From contig NC_134030.1 in the NCBI RefSeq assembly GCF_964204645.1, positions 18,851,110-18,915,109 on the forward strand: a stretch of DNA of 64,000 nucleotides, in the 5' to 3' direction. The translations under genes and the position numbers were made by a program. The notes beneath the pieces are model-generated. The model was given only the letters and a program-made list of their open reading frames with translations, made no database searches and was not told the DNA's origin. Below, in pieces: positions 35,102-49,700 of the stretch. Each line of letters starts with the position of its first letter. The first letter of the stretch is position 1. Origin of the DNA: Tubulanus polymorphus (Eukaryota > Nemertea > Palaeonemertea > Tubulaniformes > Tubulanidae).

Positions 35102-36784
35102 GATTCTCAGATACTGTAGATCTCAGATCCCTTGCGTTCGTGAAGTCAATGCGATGTGTTTTACTGCATGTGCGTTACGCAAAGACGCGGGTGGAAAATA
35201 GCCGTTTACATAATGGAGATTCGTTATTTGCTAAAACTGTTGAAATTGTGAAGATGATTCCCGACCACTCAGACGCACTCGGTATCGTCACTGTCAAATA
35301 ATATATATCGTATTACATTGAAATCAGCAGCTGTGAAACGTACGTCACTGAGCAGAAACTTTCCCGTTGTCCTTGAGATGCTTATTCTGACGATTCAGCA
35401 TAGTCTTCATCCATCCGTCCTCTGAAATGACACCATTCTTGAATCGTTGAATTCACCAATAACGAGATGGTCATCATTAGCTGCTAATTATAATTTTACT
35501 GAATCGTTGATAGTCATCGAGAATGAAAGGGTTGTCATTTGGTAAATAATCATGATTTCGATGAATCTTAAGAATCATGTAGAGTGAGAAGGGCACAAAT
35601 AACTGGTTATAATTTAACTGGAATTTACTTATTTCTATATAGTACGTATGTGAAACATCTGCTACTCAATTATCATGAATTCTGCGTCGATTTATAGAAC
35701 ATGTTACTTGATATAAATATTCGATTTTAAAAAAGCAGCTGGTCATGTAAGTACAGCAATTGTGATTGGAATTGATTCAGATGTACTTCGCATTATTCCA
35801 ATACCGTCAAGTTCACTTAAATTACTCTAATCAATATCCTGTTGGATGATTATTATTCGAATCGATTACTAGGTTATTGAAACCCTTATCCCACCGAATT
35901 AAATGAATTACGCATTGACTTTCTGTAGATTTTAGTACTACCAAACTTCGATGATTGATGTATTGACCTCCTTATACTGTCTGGTCGCGACAATGGTACA
36001 TATTGTACAGCTATGCAGGCGGGTTTGTATATTAATAAAAAAGACTGATGCTTTTTTCCGATGCGGACAGTCGCAAAGACGGACGGATCAACGGACTGAC
36101 CAACAGACGCGGGCAAAAGTTAAGGTACCAAGTTCCCCGCTAAGTCCCCGGAAAAAAGATATTGTTGCGGTAAACTTACAGTATTGTTATAATTCTACGT
36201 TAATTCTACGTCTGCGAATCTTTGCATAATGAATTGAAGCTCAGTCGATTACGTCGCATCGAGTGGACATTCTATACTTAACAACCACTGAAAAACGGTT
36301 GAAGAAATCCTCTGAATTATCGAGAAATTACAAACAAAAGTAGGTGTATACCTGTTTTGAAACACTCTGCATATACGCGTAATGCATCAGCATTAAGGAG
36401 CGACTTGAACGAAACGAAAATAATTTTGAGTATTTTAAAGTATGATTGGGCATATCGAAATAACCACGCGTGGAAACATGAAATTGAGAATTGCTGCTCA
36501 GAGAGATGGTACCGTAATTACTAATATATTGATGTGTATGTCGGAGAGCGAATACTAATGACAGAACGGGGGAAAAATATCATACGCGAGTTCGACAAAA
36601 ATCAGCGGTTGAAAATAATTGCTAGATTTCTAAATTGCCGAGTGAAGCAAATAAATAATTTCACTAGAAAAGAAATATACAATTGTACATCATTTATGAG
36701 TGGAACCTGAAGATATGTGGGCAACCAAGCAGAATTTGAATAGTGAAGGAATTCCTTCATTCTGACGTGACGAAGTTACTCTGT
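35102..36784. promoter_or_regulatory. Divergent intergenic region between peptide B and receptor copy 3
   Basis: This 1.68 kb is homologous to 22615-24300 with small indels and holds no supported gene. It separates two start codons facing away from each other. Confidence 0.4.
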
Positions 36785-39700
36785 ATGGATCGATTGGGAG
36801 CGCTGTTTCTAGCGTCGCTGATCGTCTGGCGAGTTATAATCGCACACGCTGATCCGTCTGACTCTGTGACGATCAGTTCCTCTTGTAACAACACTTGGTA
36901 CCCCGTCGATTCTACGTCCGGTTACATCGTTTCACCGAATTACCCGTCGTTTACGCGCGGTGTTGAATGTCGTTGGTTCGTGAACAGTTCTTTACCGGGA
37001 ACTTTTAACTTCAAACTATACTATGACATCGAGCCGTCGATATTCTGTAGTGCTGACTACCTTCTCGTTGATGGTTCAGATAACAGATTCTGCGGCGAAG
37101 GAGAATATGGCATCCGCCGTAACGGTTTGATCTCGCCGTTGTTGTTTAGGAGTAACGTCGATGGTGCGCGAGGCAGTCGGGTTTATATAACATATCGTTA
37201 TGAACGAAATCGATTGAAAGTCAGCTGTGGTGTGACATTTACTACTCCCAGATTCAAGGAAATTATTACATCGGAGGGATACAAATATTCTATAAGCCAT
37301 CTAGAGAATTGTCGTTTGTTCCTGGAATGGATGGGGATGCCATATGGTTTCGCGATGAACCTGACTTTGGTCAAGATTAGGGTAAGAATGGAATTTCTTG
37401 CTGATCCCGCGACGACTGGTAAAATCTACGACGGATGGAACAGCAGCAGTGAACCTATAGCTCTCATACCAGTACAAACCGGTCATCCAGCTTCATCATT
37501 CTATACTAAGACAAGTAAAACTATTATCTCTCTGCTTGAATATAAACTGAATTTCGATTTTCAACTTTTGGTTCAGATGTATAAAATATCAGATTGGAAC
37601 GTCACTAATCCGTTAATCCAAATCTCTAATGACGAGTTTGGAGTGCTCATTCCTGATGACAACAGTTTACACGTAATAACCCGATCGAAACACTTACACT
37701 GCTGGTCTATCACAGTGCAGGTGTTACAGTACGTCGTCTTCAACTGGACACGTGATCTCAGCACATCCGGTGACGTCATTGGTGTATATAAACTAGAAGG
37801 GTTACGCGTTGTAGGAACTGATATTTTACTCGGTTACAACTACCTGGAATCACTAAGTGTTAAATCTGACGGCTTTCTCGTCATACTGTGCGTTTTGATG
37901 AGCGCTGATGTGATGATGTCGAAACTAGAAATATCCTACAAAATCAATTCACTAACAATAGGTTATTTACACGTTGGGAAATCAGTGGTAAGTACTTCAT
38001 CGTGATATCTGTATTGTCGGTATTTACTTCACGATATTAAACTGCGTTTAGCAATTATTTCTTTCGAAAAATTAAAATGATGATGAAATGTAAGATTATT
38101 TCCCATCGATATGTATCCTGTGCACGTTTAGTTTTAATGAAATGCACCCATCCAAATTGTCGTTCATATGAATCTACTTTTTGAAATTTACAACGAGCAT
38201 ATAACATCTTAAGTAGCGATGGAACATTCATACGATTTTGTTTGTTGTCACAGGTACGCGACCCGCAGGAATGTTTACATTCATTCAGGCTATTTCCGCT
38301 TGTAAAAAGAAAAACGTTGACGTATCGAGTGATCGAACATAAGTTGAAATGGCGAGTGGAAATATCGGAAAAACGATTTCAACTGGCTGTCTTATCGAGA
38401 AACTGCGAGCGAGCTGGATTTTATATATATGATGGTGGTAATTTTACAGCTAGACGCTATGGTCCGTATTGTCCTGGTGATACCTATGGTCGGCCCGTCG
38501 TCAAGTTGATTACATCAGGAGGATCGGTTACTGTAGTAGGATACGCCTACGACTGGGATAATCAGCTAACAGTCAAGACTAACAAACTTTCATGTATCAT
38601 GCTTCGCGCTACTGATTGTGACGGGTATGTGTTTAAGGACGGAGAAAATCAGCTCAAAACGACGTCAGACTGTATCGTGATTCTACCCGAAAACCGACGT
38701 CTTCTTTTAAGAAACATTTACATATTATCAGACCGCGAATATCAAATTGATCGATGTGCTCCGGAATATTTTATATACGTCGCGTGCCGGCCCTATATGA
38801 ATGTCAGCAGTAGTTTTATTACGGGAAATACCTCAACAAGAACTGTGTTAAACAAGGTATCATTTATTAGTCGTCATCCTTTTTTGACACCTGAGCGATT
38901 TATCAAACTGAGACGAAAGTGCTATATGACAAAAAGGGCCGGTCATAGCGGTTTAGTCCCTAAGGATGTGTGTGGACTTGTGCAATCGCCGAACTATCCG
39001 GGACCTGCCGGAATTACTGTTCAAAGAATATTCTATGCAGTCATTTATAAATATCATTACGGAAAATTTCGTTATTACAAATTCGTAATCAAATACATTG
39101 AAATGATTGAATGCGTTAAACAATCCAGATTCTCTAAAGAAGCAGTGTTGTTCGTACAATACGTAAGTGGAAAATTTACTAAAACCGAACACAAACAAAC
39201 AATCTGTGGACGACACGCAGGGCATATACTTTACAGTCTGATGGCTTCCACACATGAGTTTCAAGTGACCAACAGAATCCCAACATTTCGGATACAATAC
39301 ATTCTACAAGAATCATTCCCAATAAAAGACCACGAGAATAAGTGTGAGGCGGGATTTCTATATTCGGGAATTTCATGCGTCAAATACATCACGGATGAAC
39401 GATTGAATTGGGAGAATGCTGAATTGTACTGCAGACAGAAGTATGCGGGACATCTACTAAGTATCAACTCAGAACAGGAGATGAATTCCATTAAAACGTT
39501 ATTTGCTACAAAGCTTCTTTTAACTGCATATTCGAAGAGAGCACTCATTGTGTTGATTGGATTGAAAAAACAGGTAAATCTAATTTAAGTTGCATAAAGG
39601 TATTGATAACATTATCGGGAGTTGGGATCTCAGAAGAAGACATTTACGGGGGAATTAACGGCCTCAAGTCTTAACGGTCAAGTTTAATTTCGGCACTAAC

Positions 39701-42700
39701 TGTTATTAGCCAATAATTTAGTTCGTACCAGACATTACGCATATTACTTTACAATTCTCTTTTTAGCCTGAAACCAGCTTTTACACGTGGACTGACGGCA
39801 AACCGTTGAGTTACACAGAGTGGTATAAACCAATAAATAACGACACGATACCGGACGTACTTCAAGGGTTGATATCTTATGAAAGAAAACAACCGACAAA
39901 TGACGTGAATATGCCGTGTACAGCGATGATACTGAATAATCCACGAGGATCAGCGAACTGGGTTCGATTCCCGTGTCAAATAGAAGAGGTTCACGTGCGA
40001 TTCTTTTGTGAATCGGAAAGAAATGATATCAATAAAAGTATGGCTGGGATAGAAAATGATTCAAAACATAATATGATATCCCAAATTAAACAAGGTATTT
40101 TGAATAACAATACGCTGAATACAATGTGTGCAATAGGTTGGTTAGGTATAGATGGACAGTGTTATCAGGTACTGACACGTTGGGAAAATGAGGAAACTTT
40201 TGACGTGGTTAGTGCAAGAGAAATGTGCCGTGAGGTACGCGGGGAAATAGGTATAATACAGGACTTGACGCAAGCCAAGGAGATGATTTTCAGATTTCGT
40301 TATCCGCATCAATATGGCGCTATATTAACTTTGGATTCTAGCAAGCAGTGGATGATACTGAAGCCATTTGTTACCAGGGATGAAATTACTTACGATCAGT
40401 CGGTTAATTGGGTAATGATACCCTGGGAAAATGCAAAAGACAAAATCCATTCTGTTTTGTGTTCCTATAATGTAACTGATGAAGAGTTGGCTTCTTTAAG
40501 TGGTTGTAAATCTTGGCAGTTTAAATGTAACGATCAAAGATGTATCAGCGACCATCGCGTATGTGATACCAGACACGACTGTCGACACGGCGAAGATGAA
40601 CTCAGTTGTACGGATATAAATTCATACAGTCAGTTTCAATGCTTTGATGGTGAGATTGTTTCAATAAGTGGTTACTGTGATTTCATACAGGATTGTGTGG
40701 ATGGTTCTGATGAGAATTCGTGTTTTCATCCCCCGTGTTTGTCCGAGGAATTTCGTTGCATCAGTGGTCAATGTGTCAGTGGGTCGAACAGATGTGGCTA
40801 ATTGTAAAGACATTTCCGATGAAATTGAATGCACCTCTAAACTATGTCAGGGGTTCTTATGTAACAGTGGGGACTGTATCAGTTCTCAGTTGTATCAGGA
40901 TGGAGTTATGGATTGCAGTGGAACTCTTGAGGAAGATGAATTAGTTACGAATCCTTATATTACAGTGAATCCTACGATATATTGCAATATTGAACACCAC
41001 CGTACGACTAACTTCACAGATCTCTGTACAGAATCTAATGAACAGAGATGTTCTTTCGATTCTCCTCATTGCTATTCTAGACGTCACAGGTGTATTCTAG
41101 AACGAATGACAAATGGTTTCCCAGTTTGTAGAAACCTTGAGCACGTATTGAAATGTGAAGAATTTGTATGCCCAGTTGGTACAGTGAAATGTCCAGCATC
41201 GTACTGTATTCCTGTCAGACAAGTGTGCGATGGTCGGTCAGATTGTCCTAATTCAGAAGACGAGGGAAACTGCGAAACTTTGTCATGTCCGGGAATGTTT
41301 AAATGTAGCCAGGAAAATCGATGTATTCCACAGACTGAAGTTTGTGATGGTGTTGTTAATTGTAAACGTACAACTGATGACGAGGCTTTCTGTAACGTCT
41401 CGTGTCCTAAAGGTTGTGAATGTCAAGGTCATTCGATCAAATGCAACAATTCTCGGCTAGCAGATGTAAATGGCATTTTCCAAGCATCAACGCGAATTTT
41501 AATTTTGTCAAATAACCAAATTGTCTTGGACGTCTTTACATTTTCCCAATACGTTTATCTCCACATGCTCAACCTCACCGCCAATGAATTGTCTTACCTT
41601 TTACCAAACTCGTTCAAGAACCTGCATAACTTACATACATTAGACCTCACGCACAATAATATAACATCATTATCCACAAATACGTTTACTGGTCTGTATA
41701 GTTTGAAAGAGTTATTCATAACTGAAAACCCACTACGTCGTTTAGAGGATGACACCTTCCAAGATTTAAAGTCACTTCAAGTTCTTGATCTTCATGGACT
41801 TTCCTTGTTCGTGCTTGACAGATTCGTATTTAGAGGTCTATCTTCTTTACGATCGTTGAATGTCAGTGGTAACAGAATACGTCGTATTTCACTATTCGCA
41901 TTTTTTGGATTAACTACACTTGAGACCCTCGATATAACCGATAATTACAAAGTCATTTCTGTAGATAGACAAGTTTTTGACAATGTAACGACATTAGCAT
42001 TTCTAACGTCTGATGCTTATAAATTTTGCTGCATGGCTCCGAATGTTGACCAGTGCCTTCCCGAAGCTGATCAATTTTCCTCCTGTTCAGATCTTATTGG
42101 GAATACAGCTCTCAGAGCTATCATCTGGGTCATCGCTTCATGTAGTTTCTTTGCTAACGGATTTGTCATTTCCCTTCGCATTCGAGCGATTCGATTCTCC
42201 TCCTCAAATCCATCCTCAGACATCATCATTATAAACGTTGCTTTATGTGATTTTATGATGTCTATATATTTGTTTCTGATCGCTGGAGCCGATTACATAT
42301 ATAAGGGAATCTACTTTCTCCATTCAGAATCGTGGACGGACAGTGCGCTGTGTCGTCTTGCCGGGGTCGTGGTATCTATTTCGTGTGAAGGCTCATTGAT
42401 ATTCTTGCTCATAATGACGCGTCATAGATATTCAAATATCGTTAATCCTTTTTCTGTGAGCCTGATTACATCTCCGAGATACGTGTCCATTATTTGCTGT
42501 ATATGTTGGGTTGTCCTGGGCATTATTGCAATACTACCTCTTACACCTGTCCCGTACTTCGGAAGCAATTTCTACGGCGCTACAGGGGTTTGTTTACCTA
42601 TGAATTTGATTTCCATTGATGTCGATGCCTGGCATTATTCGTTCATTATTTTTTCTCTGTCTACGTCAGTCATACTTGCTACGATAATGGTGACTTACGC

Positions 42701-42853
42701 GCAAATGTACAGGCTCGTATCTGGAAGCAGGTCTGGTTCAGGAAGAGCTGATCCTACCGAACTGATTTTGGCCCGCAGAAGTTTGGTGATAAATCTTTGT
42801 AATGTAATTTGCTGGTTACCGTTAATTATCGTATTTAACGTAATTATCGTATA

Positions 42854-42947
<94 letters not shown>

Positions 42948-42989
42948 TATATACCCTTTCTTATATATATATATACTAGTCACGGATGA
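36785..42989 (+). pseudogene. Receptor copy 3, frameshifted and truncated at TM7
   Basis: Exon 1 (36785-37987, 401 codons) and exon 2 (38254-39573, 440 codons) are fully open, with a good signal peptide start M-D-R-L-G-A-L-F-L-A-S-L. Exon 3 starts at 39767. It carries the same eight-base loss as copy 2 (junction about 40796), which stops the frame at 40799-40801 in the third LDLa repeat. The downstream LDLa, LRR and TM1-TM6 code stays open in the shifted frame. After L-P-L-I-I-V (to about 42832) the sequence leaves the receptor and enters a long TA repeat, so TM7 and the C-tail are gone. A product made from the intact part would be a secreted CUB-lectin-LDLa protein of about 1,190 residues. 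Confidence 0.88.
42845..42975. repeat. Long (TA)n microsatellite replacing the end of receptor copy 3
   Basis: A TA run with rare GTATA interruptions directly follows the truncated TM6/TM7 code. It has replaced the last part of the receptor and its proximal 3' UTR. Sequence matching the distal flank of copy 1 resumes at about 42976 (CTAGTCACGGATGAG). Confidence 0.95.
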
Positions 42990-43823
42990 GATATTTAGAT
43001 TAAAGGGTCACAGGCCCCGGATCGGTGGTATACTCCTGAAGCTTGTAGATAGATAACTACCAATAAACCATTTTACAGTCGCTAGCCGCCATTTTGTTAG
43101 GGTACTTTTGTCCGGTAATGTTGGGTAATGTTTCTCTATTTTTTAAAATCCAATTGTGATGCGTGTTTTATCATATTTCATCGGTTTGTAGATGGATTTT
43201 GACAGTGTTAGTAGGGCCTGGCTAGTATTTCAGCTATGTAAAATTCATTTGCAACATGAGATTGATATAGAAATCCGTGGCCAGTTTTTGCTGCGCGCAT
43301 AGAAATTCAGGGTACTCAACTTTAAAGCTAGTTTAAAAAAAAATTAATTTCCTTAAATTCTATGAACTGTGCGCATTAACACAATTCAAGTTGAATTCAT
43401 AGATATCTTGCCCAGTTTTTGTTGTTCTATGATAATTCAACTGCAGCGTGTCTATTGACATTCCGAGTTTCTGCGCTGTTTTAGCGGTGTGTATTTTAGA
43501 ATAAGGTGTAACTTGTTCTCATTTTCTGCTGTACCCGCAGATTGCAGCAAGCAAAATGACCCTTTGTAATAACGGATATCCCAAGGTCACTTCGACTAAG
43601 TCCCCAATTTTATGTGATGATCAAGCTAGTTTAGGCCTACCAGGGGTGCAATCATGTCGTCCACCAATCCGTCTACGAGAGAGGAGCGTATCGATCTGAT
43701 TGTCAGTGATAAATAAAAACGAACAGAGATTCGACTAATTAGATGTTAAATGGTGTTTTTATTGGATGTCATCTCGATGATAATAGCAGAGAAACTGACA
43801 ATTGCTTTCAAGCAATTTAACAC
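42990..43823 (+). other. 3' flank of receptor copy 3
   Basis: This matches the flank of copy 1 from about 20575. It includes the tiny conserved frame at 43654-43716 followed by AATAAA. No other gene is seen. Confidence 0.5.
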
Positions 43824-45024
43824 TCAATACTCGTCCCACGGACATTTTTCATGACAGGTACTTGGACAGTTTGCTTGGCAGGCATCCTTTTGTGCGGCGG
43901 GTGTTCGACATTTTACCCAGCAATTGTTGAGACAGATTTGACAATAATCAGGCTGCGCTGAATCAGCGCCACTAGCGACCATTGCGACCAGAGCTAAAAC
44001 TACCAGAAACTGAAAAAGAGTATATTGTTACCAGAGCTGTACTTCCGCGGCTTATCAATGATGATTCCACAGTGGCTGCTCGCTTGAGAGTTCCACGCCT
44101 GCCAAGGGCTGATCCACAATGTAAAACATTGAGCATTAGGACATAAACCACTTTGGCAATAGAGGATTCTACTTATGGCAAATAGGGTCCACCAGGTGTC
44201 ACTAGTGTGCAACTACTGTGGCGATAGTTCAAGATCCCACAGTGAAAAAGAAATCGATGAAAATAAAACAACAAAAGAATATAGCTGCAAAGCGACGATA
44301 ACGGGTTTTCTGCCAAAATAAATGTTTTTGTCGGGGATTCGAGCCAAATATGATGACTATATTATATCGCGATGTAAGCCTTAAAATCACCTTCAATATC
44401 ACAGGATTAGAACGTTCACTATACGCGACACAATTCTATTTGTAGCGAATTCAAGTCATAGACGGAGGTGTCTTATTTTTACAAGTGGAAGCAAAATCTG
44501 AACCCGATAAGATGAATGGCACTGTTTGACAAAAAATATAACGAACAAATATTTGGTATCCGAAAATCTAATTAATTGCTGAATCTCGGAACCAAACTTT
44601 ATCAATTCGGGCTTACAAATTTCTAGAAATATCAAATGAGTAGGTAATGCGGTTTATGTGTTATAAGTATTATCAATTGTTCTTGTAATTGCCAAAGAGT
44701 TCGGTGGCCCTAATACATCTATAATTAACATCAGTACACATGATGAAATACGTAAAAGACATAATAATCAAAATATCAAAACAGGACGTGTTTAGTGCTT
44801 CATAAAAATGACGATAATTTACAAATTGACTTACTAATTCACAGAAATGGTTTGAAAGAAAAGTTTGCAAATCAACTTCCGGTCAGTTTTTTTTGTAAGG
44901 TAACAACGCCAATATACTTTTAACGAAAATAGTGTGGAAAAAGGTAAGTAGACTGACGATGGAGAATGTGAAGAGAGTTTTCTGCGAAAGTCCATAAAAT
45001 CCTAATTACCTTTGATGACAACAT
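43824..45024 (-). CDS. Secreted eight-cysteine peptide, copy C (two exons)
   Basis: Exon 1 coding is 45024-45010 and exon 2 is 44009-43824. Splice signals match copy A (GTAATT donor, TTTTTCAG acceptor). The exon 2 sequence is identical to copy A, so the predicted 66-residue precursor with Cys at 28, 31, 35, 39, 49, 53, 57 and 61 is the same. Identity of two copies about 22 kb apart means recent duplication, conversion or strong constraint. It lies between receptor copies 3 and 4, antisense to both. Confidence 0.75.
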
Positions 45025-46725
45025 GTTTTGCCGATATTGTAGATCTCAGATCCCTCGCGTTCGTGGAGTCAATGCGATGTGTTTTACTGCATGTGCGTTA
45101 CGCAAAGACACGGGTGGAAAATAGCCGTTTTAATAATGGAGATTCGTTATTTGCTAAAACTGTTGAAATTGTGAAGATGATTCCCGACCACTCAGACGCA
45201 CTCGGTATCGTCAATGTCAAATAATATATATCGTATTACATTGAAATCAGCAGCTGTGAAACGTACGTCCCTGAGCAGAAACTACCCCGTTGTCCTTGAG
45301 ATGCTTATTCTGACGATTCCGCATGGTCTTCATCCATCCGTCCTCTGAAATGACACCATTCTTGAATCGTTGAATTCACCAAGAACGAGATGGTCATCAT
45401 TAGCTGCTAATTATAATTTTACTGAATCGTTGATAGTCATCGAGAATGAAAGGGTTGTCATTTGGTAAATAATCATGATTTCGGTGAATCTTAAGAATCA
45501 TGTAGAGTGAGAAGGCCACAAATAACTGGTTATAATTTAACTGGAATTTACTTATTTCTATATAGTACGTATGTAAAACATCTACTACTCAATTATCATG
45601 AATTCTGCGTCGATGTATAGAACATGTTACTTGATATAAATATTCGATTTTAAAAAAAGCAGCTGGTCATGTAAGTACAGCAATTATGATTGCAATTGAT
45701 TCAGATGTACTTCGCATTATTCCAATATCGTCAAGTTCACTTAAATTACTCTAATCAATATTCTGTTGGATGATTATTATTCGAATCGATTACTATGTTA
45801 TTGAAACCCTTATCCCAAAACGCACCGAATTAAATGAATTACGCATAGACTTTCTGTAGATTCTAGTACTACCAAACTTCGATGATTGATGTATTGACCT
45901 CCTTATACTGTCTGGTCGCGACAATTGTGTACACATTGTACAGCTATGCAGGCGGGTTTGTATCTTTATAAAAAAAGACTGATGCTTTTTTCCGATGCGG
46001 ACAGTCGCAAAGACGGACGGATCAACGGACTGACCAACAGACGCGGGCAAAAGTTAAAGTACCAAGTTCCCCGCTAAGTCCCCGGGACAAAGATATTGTT
46101 GCGGTAAACTTGCAGTATTGTTATAATTCTACGTTTATTCTACGTCTGCGATTCTTTGCATAATGAATTAAAGCTAAGTCGATTACGTCGCATCGAGTGG
46201 ACATTCTATACTTAACAACCGCTGAAAAACGGTTGAAGAAATCCTCTGAATTGTCGAGAAATTACAAACAAAAGTAGGTGTATACCTGTTTTGAAACACT
46301 CTGCATATACGCGTAATGCATCAGCAAAAAATGATATTCAGGAGCGACTTGAACGAAACGAAAATAATTTTGAGTATTTTAAAGTATGATTGGGCATATC
46401 GAAATAACCACGCGTGGAAACATGAAATTGAGAATTGCTGCTCAGAGAGATGGTACCGTAATTACTAATATATTGATGTGTATGTCGGAGAGCGAATACT
46501 AATGACAGAACGGGGGAAAAATATCACACGCGTTCGACAAAAATCAGCGGTTGAAAATAATTGCTAGATTTCTAAATTGCTGAGTGAAGCAAATAAATAA
46601 TTTCACTAGAAAGAAATATACAATTGTTCATCATTTATGAGTGGAACCTGAAGATATGTGGGCAACCAAGCAGAATTTGAATAGTGAAGGAATTCCTTCA
46701 TTCTGACGTGACGAAGTTACTCTGT
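45025..46725. promoter_or_regulatory. Divergent intergenic region between peptide C and receptor copy 4
   Basis: This 1.70 kb is homologous to 22615-24300 and holds no supported gene. It should contain the promoters of both flanking genes. Confidence 0.4.
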
Positions 46726-49700
46726 ATGGATCGATAAGGAGCGCTGTTTCTAGCGTCGCTGATCGTCTGGCGCGTTAACATCGCACACGCTGATCCGTCT
46801 GACTCTGTGACGATCAGTTCGTCTTGTAACAACACTTGGTACCCCGTCGATTCTACGTCCGGTTACATCGTTTCACCGAATTACCCGTCGTTAACGCGCG
46901 GTGTTGAATGTCGTTGGTTCGTCAACAGCTCTTTACCGGGAACTTTCAACATCAAACTATACTACGACATCGAGCCGTCGATATTCTGTAGTGCTGACTA
47001 CCTTCTCGTTGATGGTTCGGATAACAGATTCTGCGGCGAAGGAGAATATGGCATCCGCCGTAACGGTTTGATCTCGCCGTTGTTGTTTAGGAGTAACGTC
47101 GATGGTGCGCGAGGCAGTCGGGTTTATATAACATATCGTTATGAACGAAATCGATTGAAAGTCAGCTGTGGTTTGACATTTACTACTCCCAGATTCAAGG
47201 AAATTATTACATCGGAGGGATACAAATATTCTATAAGCCATCTAGAGAATTGTCGTTTGTTCCGGGAATGGATGGGGATGCCATATGGTTTCGCGATGAA
47301 CCTGACTTTGGTCAAGATTAGGGTTAGAATGGAATTTCTTGCTGATCCCGCGACGACTGGTCAAATCTACGACGGATGGAACAGCAGCAGTGAACCTATA
47401 GCTCTCATACCAGTACAAACCGGTCATCCAGCTTCATCATTCTATACTAAGACAAGTAAAACTATTATCTCTCTGCTTGAATATAAACTGAATTTCGATT
47501 TTCAACTTTTGGTTCAGATGTATAAAATATCAGATTGGAACGTCACTAATCCGTTAATCCAAATCTCTAATGACGAGTCTGGAGTGCTCATTCCTGATGA
47601 CAACAGTTTACACGTAATAACCCGATCGAAACACTTACGCTGCTGGTCTATCACAGTGCAGGTGTTACCGTACGTCGTCTTCAACTGGACACGTGATCTC
47701 AGCACATCCGGTGACGTCATTGGTGTATATAAACTAGAAGGGTTACGCGTTGTAGGAACTGATATTTTACTCGGTTACAACTACCTGGAATCACTGAGTG
47801 TTAAATCTGACGGCTTTCTCGTCATACTGTGCGTTTTGATGAGCGCTGATGTGATGATGTCGAAACTAAAAATATCCTACAAAATCAATTCACTAACAAT
47901 AGGTTATTTACACGTTGGGAAATCAGTGGTAAGTACTTCGTCGTGATATCTGTATTGTCGGTATTTACTTCACGATATTAAACTGCGTTCAGCAATTATT
48001 TCTTTCGAAAAATCAAAATGATGATGAAATGTAAGATTATTTCACATCGATATGTATCCTGTGCACGTTTAGTTTTAATGAAATGCACCCATCCAAATTG
48101 TCGTTCATATGAATCTACTTTTTGAAACGTACAACGAGCATATAATATTTTAAGAAGCGATGGAACGTTCATATGATGTTGTTTGTTGTCACAGGTACGC
48201 GACCCGGAGGAATGTTTACAATCATTCAGGCTATTTCCGTTTGTAAAAAGAAAAACGTTGACCTATCGAGTGATCGAACATAAGTTGAAATGGCGAGTGG
48301 AAATATCGGAAAAACGATTTCAACTGGCTGTCTTATCGAGAAACTGCGAGCGAGCTGGATTTTATATATATGATGGTGGTAATTTTACAGCTAGACGCTA
48401 TGGTCCGTATTGTCCTGGTGATACCTATGGTCGGCCCGTCGTCAAGTTGATTACATCAGGAGGATCGGTTACTGTAGTAGGATACGCCTACGACTGGGAT
48501 AATCAGCTAACAGTCAAGACTAACAAACTTTCATGTATCATGCTTCGCGCTACTGAATGTGACGGGTATATGTTAAAGCAGGGAGAAAATCGCCTTAAAA
48601 CGACGTCAGACTGTATCGTGATTCTACCCGAAAACCGACGTCTTCCTTTGAGAAACATTTACATATTATCAGACCGCGAATATCAAATTGATCGATGTGC
48701 TCCGGAATATTTTATATTCGCCAAGTGCCGGCCCGATATGAATATCAGCAGTAGTTTTATTACGGGAAATACCTCAACAAGAACTCCTGTGTTAAACAAG
48801 GTATCATTTAATAGTCCTTATCCTTTTTTGAGACCTGAGCGATTTATCAAACTGAGACGAAAGTGCTATGGTACAAAAAGGGCCGGTCATAGCGGTTTAG
48901 TCCCTAAGGATGTGTGTGGACTTGTGCAATCGCCGAACTATCCGGGACCTGCCGGAATTACTGTTCAAAGAATATTCTATGCAGTCATTTATAAATATCA
49001 TTACGGAAAATTTCGTTATTACAAATTTGTAATCAAATACATTGAAATGATTGAATGCGTTAAACAATCCAGATTCTCTAAAGAAGCAGTGTTGTTCGTA
49101 CAATACGTAAGTGGAAAATTTACTAAAACCGAACACAAACAAACAATCTGTGGACGACACGCAGGGCATATACTTTACAGTCTGATGGCGTCCACACATG
49201 AGTTTCAAGTGACCAACAGAATCCCAACATTTCGGATACAATACATTCTACAAGAATCATTCCCAATAAAAGACCACGAGAATAAGTGTGAGGTGGGATT
49301 TCTATATTCGGGAATTTCATGCGTGAAATACATCACAGATGAACGATTGAATTGGGAGAATGCTGAATTGTACTGTAGACAGAAGTATGCGGGACATCTA
49401 CTAAGTATCAACTCAGAACAGGAGATGAATTCCATTAAAACGTTATTTGCTACAAAGCTTCTTTTAACTGCATATTCGAAGAGAGCACTCATTGTGTTGA
49501 TTGGATTGAAAAAACAGGTAAATCTAATTTAAGTTGCATAAAGGTATTGATAACATTATCGGGAGTTGGGATCTCAGAACATGAAATTTACGGGGGAATT
49601 AACGGCCTCAAGTCTTAACGGTCAAGTTTAATTTCGGCACTAACTGTTATTAGCCAATAATTTAGTTCGTACCAGACATTACGCATATTACTTTACAATT

